Origin: Symsagittifera roscoffensis
Taxonomy: Eukaryota; Xenacoelomorpha; Acoela; Convolutidae
Direction: 5' to 3'
Assembly (NCBI RefSeq): GCF_963678635.1
Contig: NC_087069.1
Location: 6,123,472 to 6,187,471, forward strand
Length of the DNA: 64,000 nucleotides
Shown: one piece after another, positions 50,048 through 60,141 of the stretch
Position numbering within the stretch: the first letter of the stretch is position 1
Layout: each line of letters begins with the position of its first letter
Program-made: the position numbers and the translations under genes
Notes under the pieces: model-generated
The model's database searches: none
Seen by the model: only the letters and a program-made list of their open reading frames with translations
What the model was told of the DNA's origin: nothing

Positions 50048-50130
50048 ATTTCTAAACTTTTTGATTTAATAATTATTTGATTTCTGTCAGAGTTTTTTTT
50101 AGCTTTTATCTAGCCTTTAGCAAAGCAGAG

Positions 50131-53100
50131 ATGGACTTGAAACTGGCTGGATTCAGTGGAAAGTCTGAAGATTTTCCAGCTTGGTCGACGAAGTTTGTGG
50201 CACTGATGCATACCAAAGGCCTGTTCAGGACTGTGATGGGCAATGACGATCTACCAGAAGCTGAACCTACGCTACCTGAGAATCCGAATGCTGACCAGAT
50301 GACGGCGTACAACACCAAGATGCAGGAGCGAGCTGTGCTGATCCAGCAGAGGAAAGACAACCGAAACACAGTGTGGTCACATCTAGCTCTGGTCCTGAAC
50401 AAAACCACACTGATGTACATCAAGAACGACTGCGTGGCTGCGGATGGCTATGGCGATGGGATGAAGGCCTGGAGACTGCTGCAAGAGAAGTTTTGCAGTG
50501 TGGAGAGGCCTACAGTGGTCAGTCTAGTAGGCCAGCTTGCGAAGCTGCGCCTAGGATCAGAGGAGGATCTCGATGACTACTTCGTTCGAAGTCAAGAGCT
50601 GATGACGCGGCTGAGTGAAGCTGGGGAAGCAATTACGGACACACTCTTCAATGCGCTCGTGATCAACGGACTGCCTGACAGCTTTGAGCATTTCGTGGTG
50701 CAGGAGAGCTTCCAGCCGGCCAAGACTTTTACAGAGCTGAGAACGAGGTTGAGGAACTATGATGACTCGAGACGAGCTCGATGTGGAGAGAAGACTGGGA
50801 ATGGACACATAGCTATGCAAGCTGTGAGGAAGAAGAAAGGAGCGTCGGGTGGTGGCTGTTTTGTGTGCGGTCAGAAGGGTCATTTGGCAAGAGATTGCAG
50901 ATCCAGAAGTGACAGTGGTCAATCTGGTGCTCGAGGCAGTGGCTCGAATGAAGCAAGTGGTCCAACTTCAAGGAAGCAAGGGTGCTTCAAGTGTGGACAA
51001 CAAGGACACTTTGCAAGGGACTGCAAGCAGGCAAAGACAGGGTTCTTCAGTTGTTGTGCAACAACCTCAATGAAGGGAGATGATCTCATTGTGGATACGG
51101 GATGCACCGATCATGTAGTGCGCGACAAGGCTGTCTTCTCAAGCTTTGAGAAATGGGATGAGGGGACAACAGTTGAGAATCCGAACGGTACAATATCAAA
51201 GATTGAGGGCATAGGCTCGGTGGAAGTGGACATACGAGACTGTCAAGATGTGACGAGGAGCTACACTTTCCACAATGTGCTGTTTGTGCCGAGCTACAAC
51301 GTGAATCTGATGAGTGTGAGCTCAGCAATAGCTAGAGGAGGGTCTAGTTTCAGCTTTACATCAGACTCTTCTCATCTTGTGGCACCGGATGGTCGACGGC
51401 TACCAGTGAAGCAGCGCGGCAAGCTTTTCTTCCTGGAGTGCAAGTTCAAGAGGAACGCGATGACTCTAGCTACGAAAGCGAAGATGGAGACAAGTAGTGC
51501 AATGCTGTGGCACCGAAGGCTGGGGCATCTCAACAAGCATGATCTAATATCAGTTGTTGATGTCGGCGAGCTAGGGTTCTGCGAAGTGTGCACAGCTTCG
51601 AAGATGCACGAAGTAGCAATGCCAAAGAAGACAGAGAACAGGGCAACTGCAGTGGGGCAGCGGGTCTTCAGCGACATCCAGGGACCATTTGAAGTTGCGA
51701 GCATGCATGGAGCGCGCTATGCCGTGAGCTTCATTGATGACTTCAGCCGTCTGGCAGTGGTCAAGTACCTGGTTAAGAAGAGCGATACTCTTTCGAAGTT
51801 CAAAGACTTTGTAGCTGAGCACGGAACACCGAAGTGCTTGAGAACTGACAACGGAGGTGAGTATTCGTCGAATGCTTTTCGGATGTTCTGTAGAGAAATG
51901 CAGGTGAAACAGGAGTTTACAGTACCTAATACTCCGCAACAGAATGGCGTGGCAGAGAGGTACAACAGGGTGATAACTGAGATGACTCGATGTCTACTGG
52001 CCGATGCAAAGCTCTCAAAGATGTTCTGGGTACGAGCAATGTCAACGGCAGTCAGGGTTCGCAACTTGTGTCCTACATCCAGCAATGAGCATCGCATTTC
52101 ATCAATGGAGATGCATTATGGGAAGCCATCGAAAGTCAACTACCTGCGAGTGTTCGGATGCCTGGCGTACTACCTGGACAGAGGAAACCGGCGGAAACTG
52201 GATCCGAAAGGCAAGAAGAGCAAGTTCATTGGTTATGACGAGGAGAGCAACGCCTACTTGCTGATGGACCTGGAGACAAAGCGAGTGGTACGAGCAAGAA
52301 GCGTGACGTTCAATGAAGACATCATTCCAGACGACTTTCTGGTAGACAGTGAGCAGTCACAAACACTGGGTCTATCAATCGAGGGATGCATTGATGTAGA
52401 GGAAACTAGCACGAAGGCCATCACTGAGTCTACCAATAAAGCGAATGATAGTGGAGCAGCAGCTTCAGTGGGGGTTACGGAAGATGACCCAGTCGAGACT
52501 GAAGAATTGGAACCACCTTCCACAGAGCCTCCAGAGCAGAGGCCAACAGAGATTCCAGAGCAGCGGTCAACTAGAACGCGGAACCCTCCCATCCGATACG
52601 GACTGGCTTACACTCATGCTTCAGTGATAGCACAAGAGCCAAGAAGCTACTTGGAAGCAGTATCTGGACCAGAAAGGGAGCAGTGGCTAGCAGCTATGGC
52701 TTTGGAGGTGCAGTCACTGAAGGCAATGGGCACCTGGACACTTGTTGATAGACCAAATTCTCGCAAGGTCATTCCTGGACGCTGGGTGCTTGCTGTGAAG
52801 AGAGATGCAATGGGACAAGTGGAGCGGTTTAAAGCCAGATACGTGGTGAAGGGTTTTATGCAAGTGGAAGGACTGGACTTCAATGAGACCTTTGCGCCAA
52901 CCTGTAAACCAGAAACAAAGAGAATACTACTGGCTTTGGGAGCGCAAGATGATCTTGTACTTCATCAGATGGACGTGAAGTCAGCCTTCCTCAACTCGCC
53001 GTTAACAGAAACTGTGTATATGGAACAGCCCGAGGGGTTCAGCAGCGGGGACAACCAAGTGTGTTTGCTACAACGCAGTATCTATGGGCTGAAGCAGGCA

Positions 53101-54225
53101 GGAAGGGACTGGTACCAGACGCTGAGCACGTTTCTTCTGGAGACTGGTTTCACTCGAAGCACCAATGACTTCTGTTTGTTCACGATGAGGGGAATGGATG
53201 ATGCTATGATCTATGTTCTAGTATGGGTGGATGATATCATCATTGGCTGCAAACTGCAAGCAGAAGTTGACAGGGTGAGGGACCGATTCACTGACCGATT
53301 CAAGATGGATGATCGCGGTCCATTAGCCTGGTTTTTGAAAATGCAGGTCAAACGGGCACCTGGTTCTGTCACTGTGAATCAGTCTCGCTACATTGAAGAC
53401 TGCTTGGAGCGCTTTGGGTTGGCTGACTGCAAACCAGTAGGGACACCAGCTGATATCAGCACTCAGTTGACGAAGAAGGACTGCCCTGGAGCGGGCTCAG
53501 AAGAAGCAGTGGCAATGCAGCGTGAGGACTACAGAGGCATAGTGGGCTCGTTATTGTACATAGCCAAGCAAACGAGGCCAGACATCCTAGCTACTGTGAC
53601 TCAACTTTCACGGTTTCTGGAGAATCCTGGGAGAACACACTGGGTGGCTGCTAAGAGAGTACTGCGATACCTGAAAGGAACCAAAGATCTGGAGCTGTGC
53701 TACATCAAAGATCCTGATGGGTTCAACCTTTATGGTTCAGCAGATGCTGACTGGGCTGGTGACGTTGATGACAGAAGGTCAACAACAGGCTACAGTTTTC
53801 ATGTGCAGCGGTCAGGAGCAGCAATCAGCTGGAGTACCAAGAAGCAACCTACTGCAGCAATATCTACCAGCGAAGCTGAGTATCAAGCAATGGCAGCGGC
53901 TGTTCAGGAAGGCCTCTACTTACGATCCCTACTCAATGAGATGGATATGACGTGTGATGGTCCAACTGTGATCAACGAGGACAACCAGAGCTGCATCAAG
54001 ATGTGCAAAAATCCCGTAATGCAGAAGCGTACAAAGCACATTGATGTCAAGTATCACTTTGTCCGAGAGCCGGTCGAGGATGGAACATTTGCGCTCGAGT
54101 ACTGTCCAACCGAAAACATGGAGGCTGACTTGTTGACGAAATCCCTGAGCAAGGCAAAGGTGGATCAACATCGTCGAACGCTGATGGGTTGCAGCCTGAC
54201 ATTGGACAAAGCCAATTCAGCCTGA
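50131..54225 (+). CDS. gag-pol: copia gag-pol polyprotein, 1,364 aa
   Basis: The frame is open from 50077, but the first ATG is 50131 (AGAGATGGACTTG). In order it shows a UBN2-type gag (about residues 1-230), two CCHC knuckles (CFVCGQKGHLARDC near 255 and CFKCGQQGHFARDC near 300), an aspartic protease (LIVDTGC near 330), the GAG-pre-integrase HHCC finger (near 470-505), an integrase core with D (FSDIQGP), D (RTDNGGEYSS) and E (NGVAERYNR), RT with the active site YVLVWVDD near residue 1,040, and RNase H at the end (DADWAGD, STSEAEY, HIDVKYH). All catalytic motifs are present and no stop interrupts them, so it should be a functional single polyprotein. The absence of a gag-pol frame break is typical of copia. 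Confidence 0.98.
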   Translation: MDLKLAGFSGKSEDFPAWSTKFVALMHTKGLFRTVMGNDDLPEAEPTLPENPNADQMTAYNTKMQERAVLIQQRKDNRNTVWSHLALVLNKTTLMYIKNDCVAADGYGDGMKAWRLLQEKFCSVERPTVVSLVGQLAKLRLGSEEDLDDYFVRSQELMTRLSEAGEAITDTLFNALVINGLPDSFEHFVVQESFQPAKTFTELRTRLRNYDDSRRARCGEKTGNGHIAMQAVRKKKGASGGGCFVCGQKGHLARDCRSRSDSGQSGARGSGSNEASGPTSRKQGCFKCGQQGHFARDCKQAKTGFFSCCATTSMKGDDLIVDTGCTDHVVRDKAVFSSFEKWDEGTTVENPNGTISKIEGIGSVEVDIRDCQDVTRSYTFHNVLFVPSYNVNLMSVSSAIARGGSSFSFTSDSSHLVAPDGRRLPVKQRGKLFFLECKFKRNAMTLATKAKMETSSAMLWHRRLGHLNKHDLISVVDVGELGFCEVCTASKMHEVAMPKKTENRATAVGQRVFSDIQGPFEVASMHGARYAVSFIDDFSRLAVVKYLVKKSDTLSKFKDFVAEHGTPKCLRTDNGGEYSSNAFRMFCREMQVKQEFTVPNTPQQNGVAERYNRVITEMTRCLLADAKLSKMFWVRAMSTAVRVRNLCPTSSNEHRISSMEMHYGKPSKVNYLRVFGCLAYYLDRGNRRKLDPKGKKSKFIGYDEESNAYLLMDLETKRVVRARSVTFNEDIIPDDFLVDSEQSQTLGLSIEGCIDVEETSTKAITESTNKANDSGAAASVGVTEDDPVETEELEPPSTEPPEQRPTEIPEQRSTRTRNPPIRYGLAYTHASVIAQEPRSYLEAVSGPEREQWLAAMALEVQSLKAMGTWTLVDRPNSRKVIPGRWVLAVKRDAMGQVERFKARYVVKGFMQVEGLDFNETFAPTCKPETKRILLALGAQDDLVLHQMDVKSAFLNSPLTETVYMEQPEGFSSGDNQVCLLQRSIYGLKQAGRDWYQTLSTFLLETGFTRSTNDFCLFTMRGMDDAMIYVLVWVDDIIIGCKLQAEVDRVRDRFTDRFKMDDRGPLAWFLKMQVKRAPGSVTVNQSRYIEDCLERFGLADCKPVGTPADISTQLTKKDCPGAGSEEAVAMQREDYRGIVGSLLYIAKQTRPDILATVTQLSRFLENPGRTHWVAAKRVLRYLKGTKDLELCYIKDPDGFNLYGSADADWAGDVDDRRSTTGYSFHVQRSGAAISWSTKKQPTAAISTSEAEYQAMAAAVQEGLYLRSLLNEMDMTCDGPTVINEDNQSCIKMCKNPVMQKRTKHIDVKYHFVREPVEDGTFALEYCPTENMEADLLTKSLSKAKVDQHRRTLMGCSLTLDKANSA

Positions 54226-54232
54226 GTGGGGG
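54222..54232 (+). other. copia polypurine tract
   Basis: A purine-rich CTGAGTGGGGG lies directly before the 3' LTR and overlaps the polyprotein stop codon. Confidence 0.8.
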
Positions 54233-54570
54233 TGTTGAGGACAGACGAGCTCAATGCCAGACTAGTGAAATACCAGACCAAACTCAAGGTCAGACTTGAG
54301 CAATAGAAACCTAATTAAAGGTCAACTGGTATAAAACTCAATGCACTCAGACAAGGTCAACTGGTCTGCTGGTATTTGATAAACTAATTAATTAACTGGT
54401 AATTAATTAACTGGTACTATTTGATGCTCAGTTTGTCGTGTCATTTTATAAACACAATCTCAATTCATTCTTCAACAATCAGTATCTCTTCTCTCTCCTC
54501 AGTTGAAACCTCAGATAACTCTCAAACCTCTATCCCCTAGTCCTACTTGCTCTAACTCTGAATCTTAACA
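54233..54570 (+). repeat. copia 3' LTR (338 bp)
   Basis: Identical by eye to the 5' LTR, followed by the GAATT target duplication. Confidence 0.97.
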
Positions 54571-54832
54571 GAATTTGACGCCGAATACAATTAAAACGAT
54601 CATCAACTTTTTTTTTTGAAGGTATAGAGATTCACCTATTTAAATCATCAAATAAAAATAAATTGGTTTCGAATGGTGCTTGTTTTTCGTTGCTTGTTCA
54701 CAGTTGTCATCCTGTGTTTTTATCTTCAAACATCTCATATTCTTCGAAATATTATGCAAATGGTGTCGAAATTTTAATATCATAGGAGTCAGTTATGCGC
54801 GATGAAAGCCCCAGTTAACAGCGTGTGAATTT

Positions 54833-57800
54833 TTAGAATGCCATTCCAATTGTGTAACCGTCCTCAACGCCGAGGGATCGCCATTTGGATCTTGTGCCTC
54901 TGATGCAAATGTTGGTTGCTCTTAGTATAGCGAATGAAATTCTACATCTCACCCAGCACATGACATGACTATATGGGCGGTCCCATTTTGATGCCAGACC
55001 ATCTGCTAGTCGTTTGAGGAAAAACGTGAACTCCGGTGCCAAAACACCATCTATTGAAGTGACAAGTGGAGTGAAAGACATGTGCTTTTCTTCACAAGCC
55101 GGTCCATACTTATTTTTTTTTTCAATCTCTGCAGTTTTCAGTACATTCATGGGATTGCGGTTTTGGTAAGACGGAGCGTCAGTGTCTGTAACACGGATGT
55201 CGAACGACGCAGCCGACTGTCTATCCCAAACCCCACGAGCTGAAAGATCTGCAATTAGTGCCGGGGTTCCATTTTCTATATCTGGTTCTTTTACGACAGG
55301 TTCTCTTTTCACATCTTTCCACAAAATTGAAGCAAGATCGCCCACTGCGTCTCTTATTTCGTTGTGTCGTAGTGTTACCAGTCCGCCCTTCTTGCAAGAA
55401 AGTGCATGCTGTAAGTCAAAATCTTGTTGACATCCATCGCATCTCGAGAAAGAACGTTTGAGTGGTTTTCTGTACCTGACACATAGAGCGTCTCTGAACT
55501 CTGTGGCTGACAAATCAAAATTATCTTTCAACAAGGGCAGCGAAGTTAGCCACAAGGAACAGTTGTTGTCGATTATTCTCCGGATCGCTCGTTTCTGATC
55601 TGCTGGTAAAACTGCAAGCAATTCATCGAGTTTATCTTTGTCCACAGCATTTTGTTTCTCCTCGTGATTTTTTCTTGCTTCTCTCATCTTTGTTTTGTGT
55701 AGAGTTTGTTCGAAATCATCTTGGTGAAGGATCGAACTCACGAGACAGTCGGTTGCTTCACGTGAAGTGGAAAATGCTAGTTCGGCACCTTCTGTTGGAT
55801 TTCGTACACCTAGTCCCCCTCTTTTGACAGGAAGTGAATACAAAACACGATCTGATTGTGTGACACTAGAAGTTCCTAGTAAGCTTGGCAAAAAATTTTC
55901 CTCCAGCATCTTCTCGAGAGGAGCAAACAGCTGCGACGTATTTTTGACTACTCTCTGGACAAAATTCCATTCGCATTGCAGTGATCTTGTTAATCCAACT
56001 AAAGCAGCTTGAGGTTCTTTTTCTGCCACTTTGGACAACTCGCTAAGACAATCCAACCATTCTTGGACCTTTTTTGTAGTGAAACGAGTTTTGCCTTCAT
56101 CAGAGCCAATAAATCCGCCCAAATATCTTCTACCTTCAACTATTCTGATGCCGAACCTGTCAAACAATTGATGAGCTTTTTCAACAAAATTCGGGTGAAC
56201 AACCAAATAACTTTTGCTTGGCTCGGGGTAATAGCCATACTTCGGACCTTTTTCTGTCAAAGATGACAACCATTCAACCAGGTTTTCTAGTGCGCCAAGA
56301 GCTCCCGAATCATCTGCATACCGTGTTTGTAAGTACTTATCTCGGTCTTTGAGTGATTCAATCAATGGCATCAATGAAACCCCATAGAATAACATCGCTA
56401 GTGGATCACCTTGTGTAGTGCCTTCACTACTGAAAAGAAGTTCTGTCGTTCCTGCAACGATTAGCGGCGCATACCCTCTATATGTGTTGAAAAGAAATCG
56501 TGAGCACCTTGGCCAAAGTATTCTAGCATTCCATAGAGCCGTTTCCCTGTTCAATGCATTGAATGCATTTGAGGCATCCATCAATAGAAGACCATGTCCG
56601 TCCTCTTTGGTGCTATTAAACAACTCCTCCACTGCGTGTACAGCTCCTTCTATTCCTGCTTTCACACCACAAGCTAGTTGTTGAGATCCACAGGTTTCTT
56701 CGAGATCTTTTTTTGTCGCTTCGGCCATACATTTACACATTACTCTTCGCAAACACTCACCTATGCCAATGGGTCTAACTCCGGGGCACTTGTCCAAAGC
56801 AATCAGACGACCTGACATCAATGCTCGTATTTGGTTCCATGGAATAATTTCGTTAGCTATCTTTGTGATCAGCGCCGCCACTTCGTCTCTTAAAGCCGAA
56901 CTGTGTCCTCCAAATCGAAGAAATGCGTCTTTCCAGTGTTCCGAATCTGTTCCTGAGGGTCCGGCTCCACCGTGCATTGACCTCGCAAATTTTTCTATAT
57001 AAGAAGAAGTGATGGTTACTGTTTCTAACTCAGGCAAGCTGTCTACTTGTATTCTTGCTTCTTCTTTTGACTTTTTTGCTACGGGATGCTTCTCTTTCAG
57101 AATGTCAATGACTAATTTTCTTGTTTTTGTTGTGGAATCAATAACTTCGTCATTTGGATGGAGCAGACCTCCGCCAGATCTGCTTGTCAGCCAGCGCATG
57201 GCAGACCGAACTTTCCCTTCCATCATCATTCGTGCAAAAACCACTGCGGTGTGCTCGTCTTCAGATCTATTTTTTTTCATAGGTTTCCTCGGTTGTTTTT
57301 GTGAACATCGTTTGGCTTCTTGTAGTAGAATATTGAACTTACTATTTTCCCAGTCTTCAAGTCGTCTTCCTATCAAAGCTCTCACATCACGTGTGGTTTT
57401 TATCATTGGGTCCCGCTGTAAGATTAATCGGCTGAATACAAGTAGTCGTTCTGAACATTCGTTTTGGTTCAATCGGCAGACTTCTTTCGTTAAAAGATCA
57501 ACGTATTTACGGCCAATGTTTCCCCCCGGGACTAAATACAGTTTGCCTTGGAGGTTCACACTCACAGTCCATCTGTTCCCCCATTCAGTTTCTTGAACTT
57601 CCTTAGATATGTCGAGAGACCCTCCAAAGGCGTCAAGCAAACAGTTTGTGACGTTTTCTGTAATGGGTACGACAGGATAATGGTCTTGCTCACTGAGGGT
57701 CATAACACGAAGCTGTTGAGTCGCCCCAGTATGTTGTTCTTCATTTTCTATTTTGTCTACGGATTCGTTGTATGAATCCTCTTGTTCATCGTCACTAACT

Positions 57801-57904
57801 CTCTGCGACACTGAAACGGTGTCCTCCTTTTGATTTTCTTCCGAGCGATCACGAAAACCAAAGTAAGACGGCGGTCTTATCGCTCTGTCGCTTCTCCTCA
57901 TCAT
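54833..57904 (-). CDS. LINE-type reverse transcriptase with CCHC and restriction-like endonuclease-type C-terminus, 1,023 aa
   Basis: An intact ORF runs from an ATG at 57904 to a TAA at 54833. Residues 1-230 are charged and unrecognised. RT spans about 300-620, with RPIGIGECLRR, LLLMDASNAFNALNR (catalytic Asp), EGTTQGDPLAM and YADDSGALG near 530. At about 850 is CDGC...H...C (C-x2-C-x7-H-x3-C), followed by a PD-(D/E)xK-like pattern (IADLSARG...FDIRV, then a Lys). CCHC plus RLE after the RT is the R2-group LINE arrangement, and this RT type is widespread in aquatic invertebrate genomes. No apurinic endonuclease is seen. There is no 28S rDNA or spliced-leader target nearby. No poly-A tail or target duplication delimits the element. 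It could be domesticated or simply an intact LINE copy. Confidence 0.75.
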   Translation of the reverse strand: MMRRSDRAIRPPSYFGFRDRSEENQKEDTVSVSQRVSDDEQEDSYNESVDKIENEEQHTGATQQLRVMTLSEQDHYPVVPITENVTNCLLDAFGGSLDISKEVQETEWGNRWTVSVNLQGKLYLVPGGNIGRKYVDLLTKEVCRLNQNECSERLLVFSRLILQRDPMIKTTRDVRALIGRRLEDWENSKFNILLQEAKRCSQKQPRKPMKKNRSEDEHTAVVFARMMMEGKVRSAMRWLTSRSGGGLLHPNDEVIDSTTKTRKLVIDILKEKHPVAKKSKEEARIQVDSLPELETVTITSSYIEKFARSMHGGAGPSGTDSEHWKDAFLRFGGHSSALRDEVAALITKIANEIIPWNQIRALMSGRLIALDKCPGVRPIGIGECLRRVMCKCMAEATKKDLEETCGSQQLACGVKAGIEGAVHAVEELFNSTKEDGHGLLLMDASNAFNALNRETALWNARILWPRCSRFLFNTYRGYAPLIVAGTTELLFSSEGTTQGDPLAMLFYGVSLMPLIESLKDRDKYLQTRYADDSGALGALENLVEWLSSLTEKGPKYGYYPEPSKSYLVVHPNFVEKAHQLFDRFGIRIVEGRRYLGGFIGSDEGKTRFTTKKVQEWLDCLSELSKVAEKEPQAALVGLTRSLQCEWNFVQRVVKNTSQLFAPLEKMLEENFLPSLLGTSSVTQSDRVLYSLPVKRGGLGVRNPTEGAELAFSTSREATDCLVSSILHQDDFEQTLHKTKMREARKNHEEKQNAVDKDKLDELLAVLPADQKRAIRRIIDNNCSLWLTSLPLLKDNFDLSATEFRDALCVRYRKPLKRSFSRCDGCQQDFDLQHALSCKKGGLVTLRHNEIRDAVGDLASILWKDVKREPVVKEPDIENGTPALIADLSARGVWDRQSAASFDIRVTDTDAPSYQNRNPMNVLKTAEIEKKNKYGPACEEKHMSFTPLVTSIDGVLAPEFTFFLKRLADGLASKWDRPYSHVMCWVRCRISFAILRATNICIRGTRSKWRSLGVEDGYTIGMAF

Positions 57905-57930
57905 TTCGTGTCGGGGTTGGCAAACTCCTC

Positions 57931-58089
57931 AATAGTTGCAATAGTTGCAATAGTTACAATAGTTGCAATAGTTGCGATAGTTGCTATTGTTGCAATAGTT
58001 GCAAAAGTTGCAATAGTTGCAATTGTTGCAATTGTTGCAATAGTTGCAATAGTTGCAATAGTTGCAATAGTTGCAATAGTTGCAATAGA
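57931..58089. repeat. 9-bp minisatellite (ATAGTTGCA)n upstream of the RT gene
   Basis: About 17-18 copies of a 9-bp unit, with a few single-base variations, begin 27 bp upstream of the RT start codon and so lie in its presumed 5' leader. Frames across it give IAT or NYC repeats. They lack an ATG and I do not call them genes. Confidence 0.9.
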
Positions 58090-60139
58090 TGTCAATGTTG
58101 TTGTGGTTGTTGTTGTTTTTTTTCCTTTTCTTTTCTTGTTTAACAAGACACGTGCTAAACTTAACCTTTTTCAAATACAATTAAAACTCATTGAACTCAT
58201 TTAAAACTCTCTTTTCCATTTTCCTTATTTTACAAATTTTTTAAAGTTTCGGCACATTGCTTCAAGTCATTTGGCACTTTTTTGTACAGTTTGTAGCTTA
58301 AATGTACTTTATCTCTGTGTATATTTAGTAAAGATTAGGTAGCTTTTTTTTAAAATTCACCCATTTGTGCATATTTGTACATACCAACCTAAATTGTAGA
58401 TAACAAATTTTCGTTCTGTTCATTTCATTTTGTTTTGTGCAGTTTTTAAACTTTGTTTATCTCTACTTTGAAGAGGGGAAATGGGTGTATATAGACTTAG
58501 TTTTAGCTAATTGTAAAAAGTTTAAATTTTTTCCCGCTGGGGAATGTTGTGAGTTGTTCACTTTGCTTAACCTATTGACCTTTAGCAGTACTACTAAGTA
58601 AGTTTCATATCATTCATCGGTCGATCAGTCACTTTTTTTTGCTCTGTTAGATTACCAATTTGTAATTCATTCTTAACCATTTTGTTCTTTTAATTCCTTA
58701 GTTAGTATACATAAATGTACATATTCAGGGTTTAGTGTTCGAATAGTTTATTAGCTATGTTATCCTTATTCAACCATAAAGTTTCGCTAATTCACCGCAT
58801 ATGAAATCACATGGAACCATCCCTAAAATTGTTTTCAAAATTGAATGAACAATTTTTCATCGATGATTTTTACCCAGAACTCAATGCGGGAGGAGAGCGG
58901 TACCGAAGTTACGAAGGTCGTTTGACTTTAATGCAATGCCTGTTCGCTGCTTTAGTACATGGCAGCAAATTGTGCCTCGTAAAAGCATGTAATTTTGTCG
59001 ATAGATAACTTCCCAATAAAATTCAAAAATACTTTGGTTTTATTATTTTGAAAAAAAAACAGGTACAAAAAGCCAATTCTCAAAAAGTTTGTTTTTGGCG
59101 TTCAACTCTCACTCAGAATTAGTTTTTAATGGCATGGAAGGCGCGCTTAGAACATTTTATGATCGATCAGTGAAAATTCGAAAAATTTTAAGGTCGGTCA
59201 GTCATGATGGCTTAAAAAGTTTCTAAAGATGCATATTTCGAAAGACCAGGCTCCCCCCGCCCTAAATCCCGCTAATGAATCCATAATTTTTGTTGATCGG
59301 AACCATAGTTTTCAGTCAATTGAAGAAGTTCTTTGATATTTGTATTTAATCTATCAAAAACTCATTCGTTTTGTTTTTTTCTCTTTTATGTGACTTTTCA
59401 CGATATAATTTTGTTTTTTACGTCATTTTTGCAGAAAATATAGATGTCTTACGTGATATTCAGGCTATAAATGCGTGATAATAAGCATAAAAGAACAAAA
59501 AAAAAACATTTTTCTGTTGTATTTAGAAGCAAAACTTTTCTAGGCGGGAACTTTACCTCATTGTGAGAAAAAGCAGAAAACTTCACATTTTTTGCTCATC
59601 TCGTAGTTTTTTGTGTGCTTCAAACTCATCCATGAGATGAACGGAAAAAGGTAAACTGGTTCGATTTTTTCCTCAGTCTAATGCTTGTGCTCGCTAGAAT
59701 TCATATGGATTCCATTCTTGTTCTCGCAACTTATGAAACTTCTGAAAAACTGAATGATCGAAACAAAATTTGAAGTTTTTCAGGCGCTGTTTTGAAATTG
59801 ATCTATTGTTGTTTTCATTTGCGTATTTAATGAGATTGACCTCTGCTTTTGAATTCCAATTTTTATGGCAGTTCGTTATTTTTTGTTGACTTGTTATTTC
59901 CGATATTTATGTATAATTTAAGTATAAAATGAAATGTTGTCACTCAGTAAGCTATCCGAAACCAATCTAACTCAGAACCAAAACTAGGCACAAATATGGC
60001 ACAAAAACCCAGACAGGAGCAGCTCCTGGATATCAGAGCTAACCCGGCTCACATTTGAGCTCTCATCTCTTCTCGCTCCGTTGAGGGGCGAGGATGTTGT
60101 CGATCAAATTTATATCGAAAAAAAATCAAGGTCGTAACT
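58090..60139. other. AT-rich spacer; weak ORF at 58,811-59,008
   Basis: A 65-codon ORF (58,811-59,008) begins ATGGAACCATCCC and ends beside a GTAAAAG that could be a splice donor. The peptide (FFIDDFYPELNAGGERYRSY...) is not recognised and could be a first exon at best. The segment at about 59,925-60,000 is a diverged direct repeat of 60,909-60,990. Nothing else is supported. Confidence 0.35.
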
Positions 60140-60141
60140 TA

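Larger units (their letters stand above)
49696..54570 (+). mobile_element. complete Ty1/copia LTR retrotransposon (4,875 bp)
   Basis: Two 338-bp LTRs, identical by eye, flank a single intact polyprotein ORF. LTRs start TGTTGAGG and end TTAACA. The 5-bp target duplication GAATT is perfect (49,691-49,695 and 54,571-54,575). Integrase precedes RT, which defines Ty1/copia. The element is about 48-50% GC in a roughly 30% GC neighbourhood. Identical LTRs, perfect duplications and an intact ORF indicate a very recent, possibly still active insertion. Confidence 0.98.
48792..54594 (+). pseudogene. orphan gene with SIM-like motifs, frameshifted and interrupted by the copia element
   Basis: Coding-like sequence runs from an ATG at 48792 through four consecutive frames: 48,792 to about 49,270; about 49,270-49,400; about 49,400-49,545; and about 49,556-49,695. 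It then resumes in phase after the copia element for the last codons, with a TAA at 54,592. The N-terminal part is Ser/Lys/Thr-rich with VIVIPDS and later PIVLDSTP, resembling SUMO-interacting motifs flanked by acidic or Ser residues. The last part (KLYSDGVRSDIKFDPIFVEV) looks like an ordered domain. An AATAAA follows at about 54,650. Three frame changes imply decay, unrecognised introns or indel errors. It converges on the RT gene at 54,833. I do not recognise it. Confidence 0.45.

Noticed and set aside
54833-57904. True R2 element inserted in 28S rDNA
   Set aside because: No ribosomal RNA sequence is recognisable on either side, so only R2-like domain order can be claimed.
57901-58180. Frames giving (IAT)n and (NYC)n peptides upstream of the RT gene
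   Set aside because: They lack an ATG and are translations of the 9-bp minisatellite.
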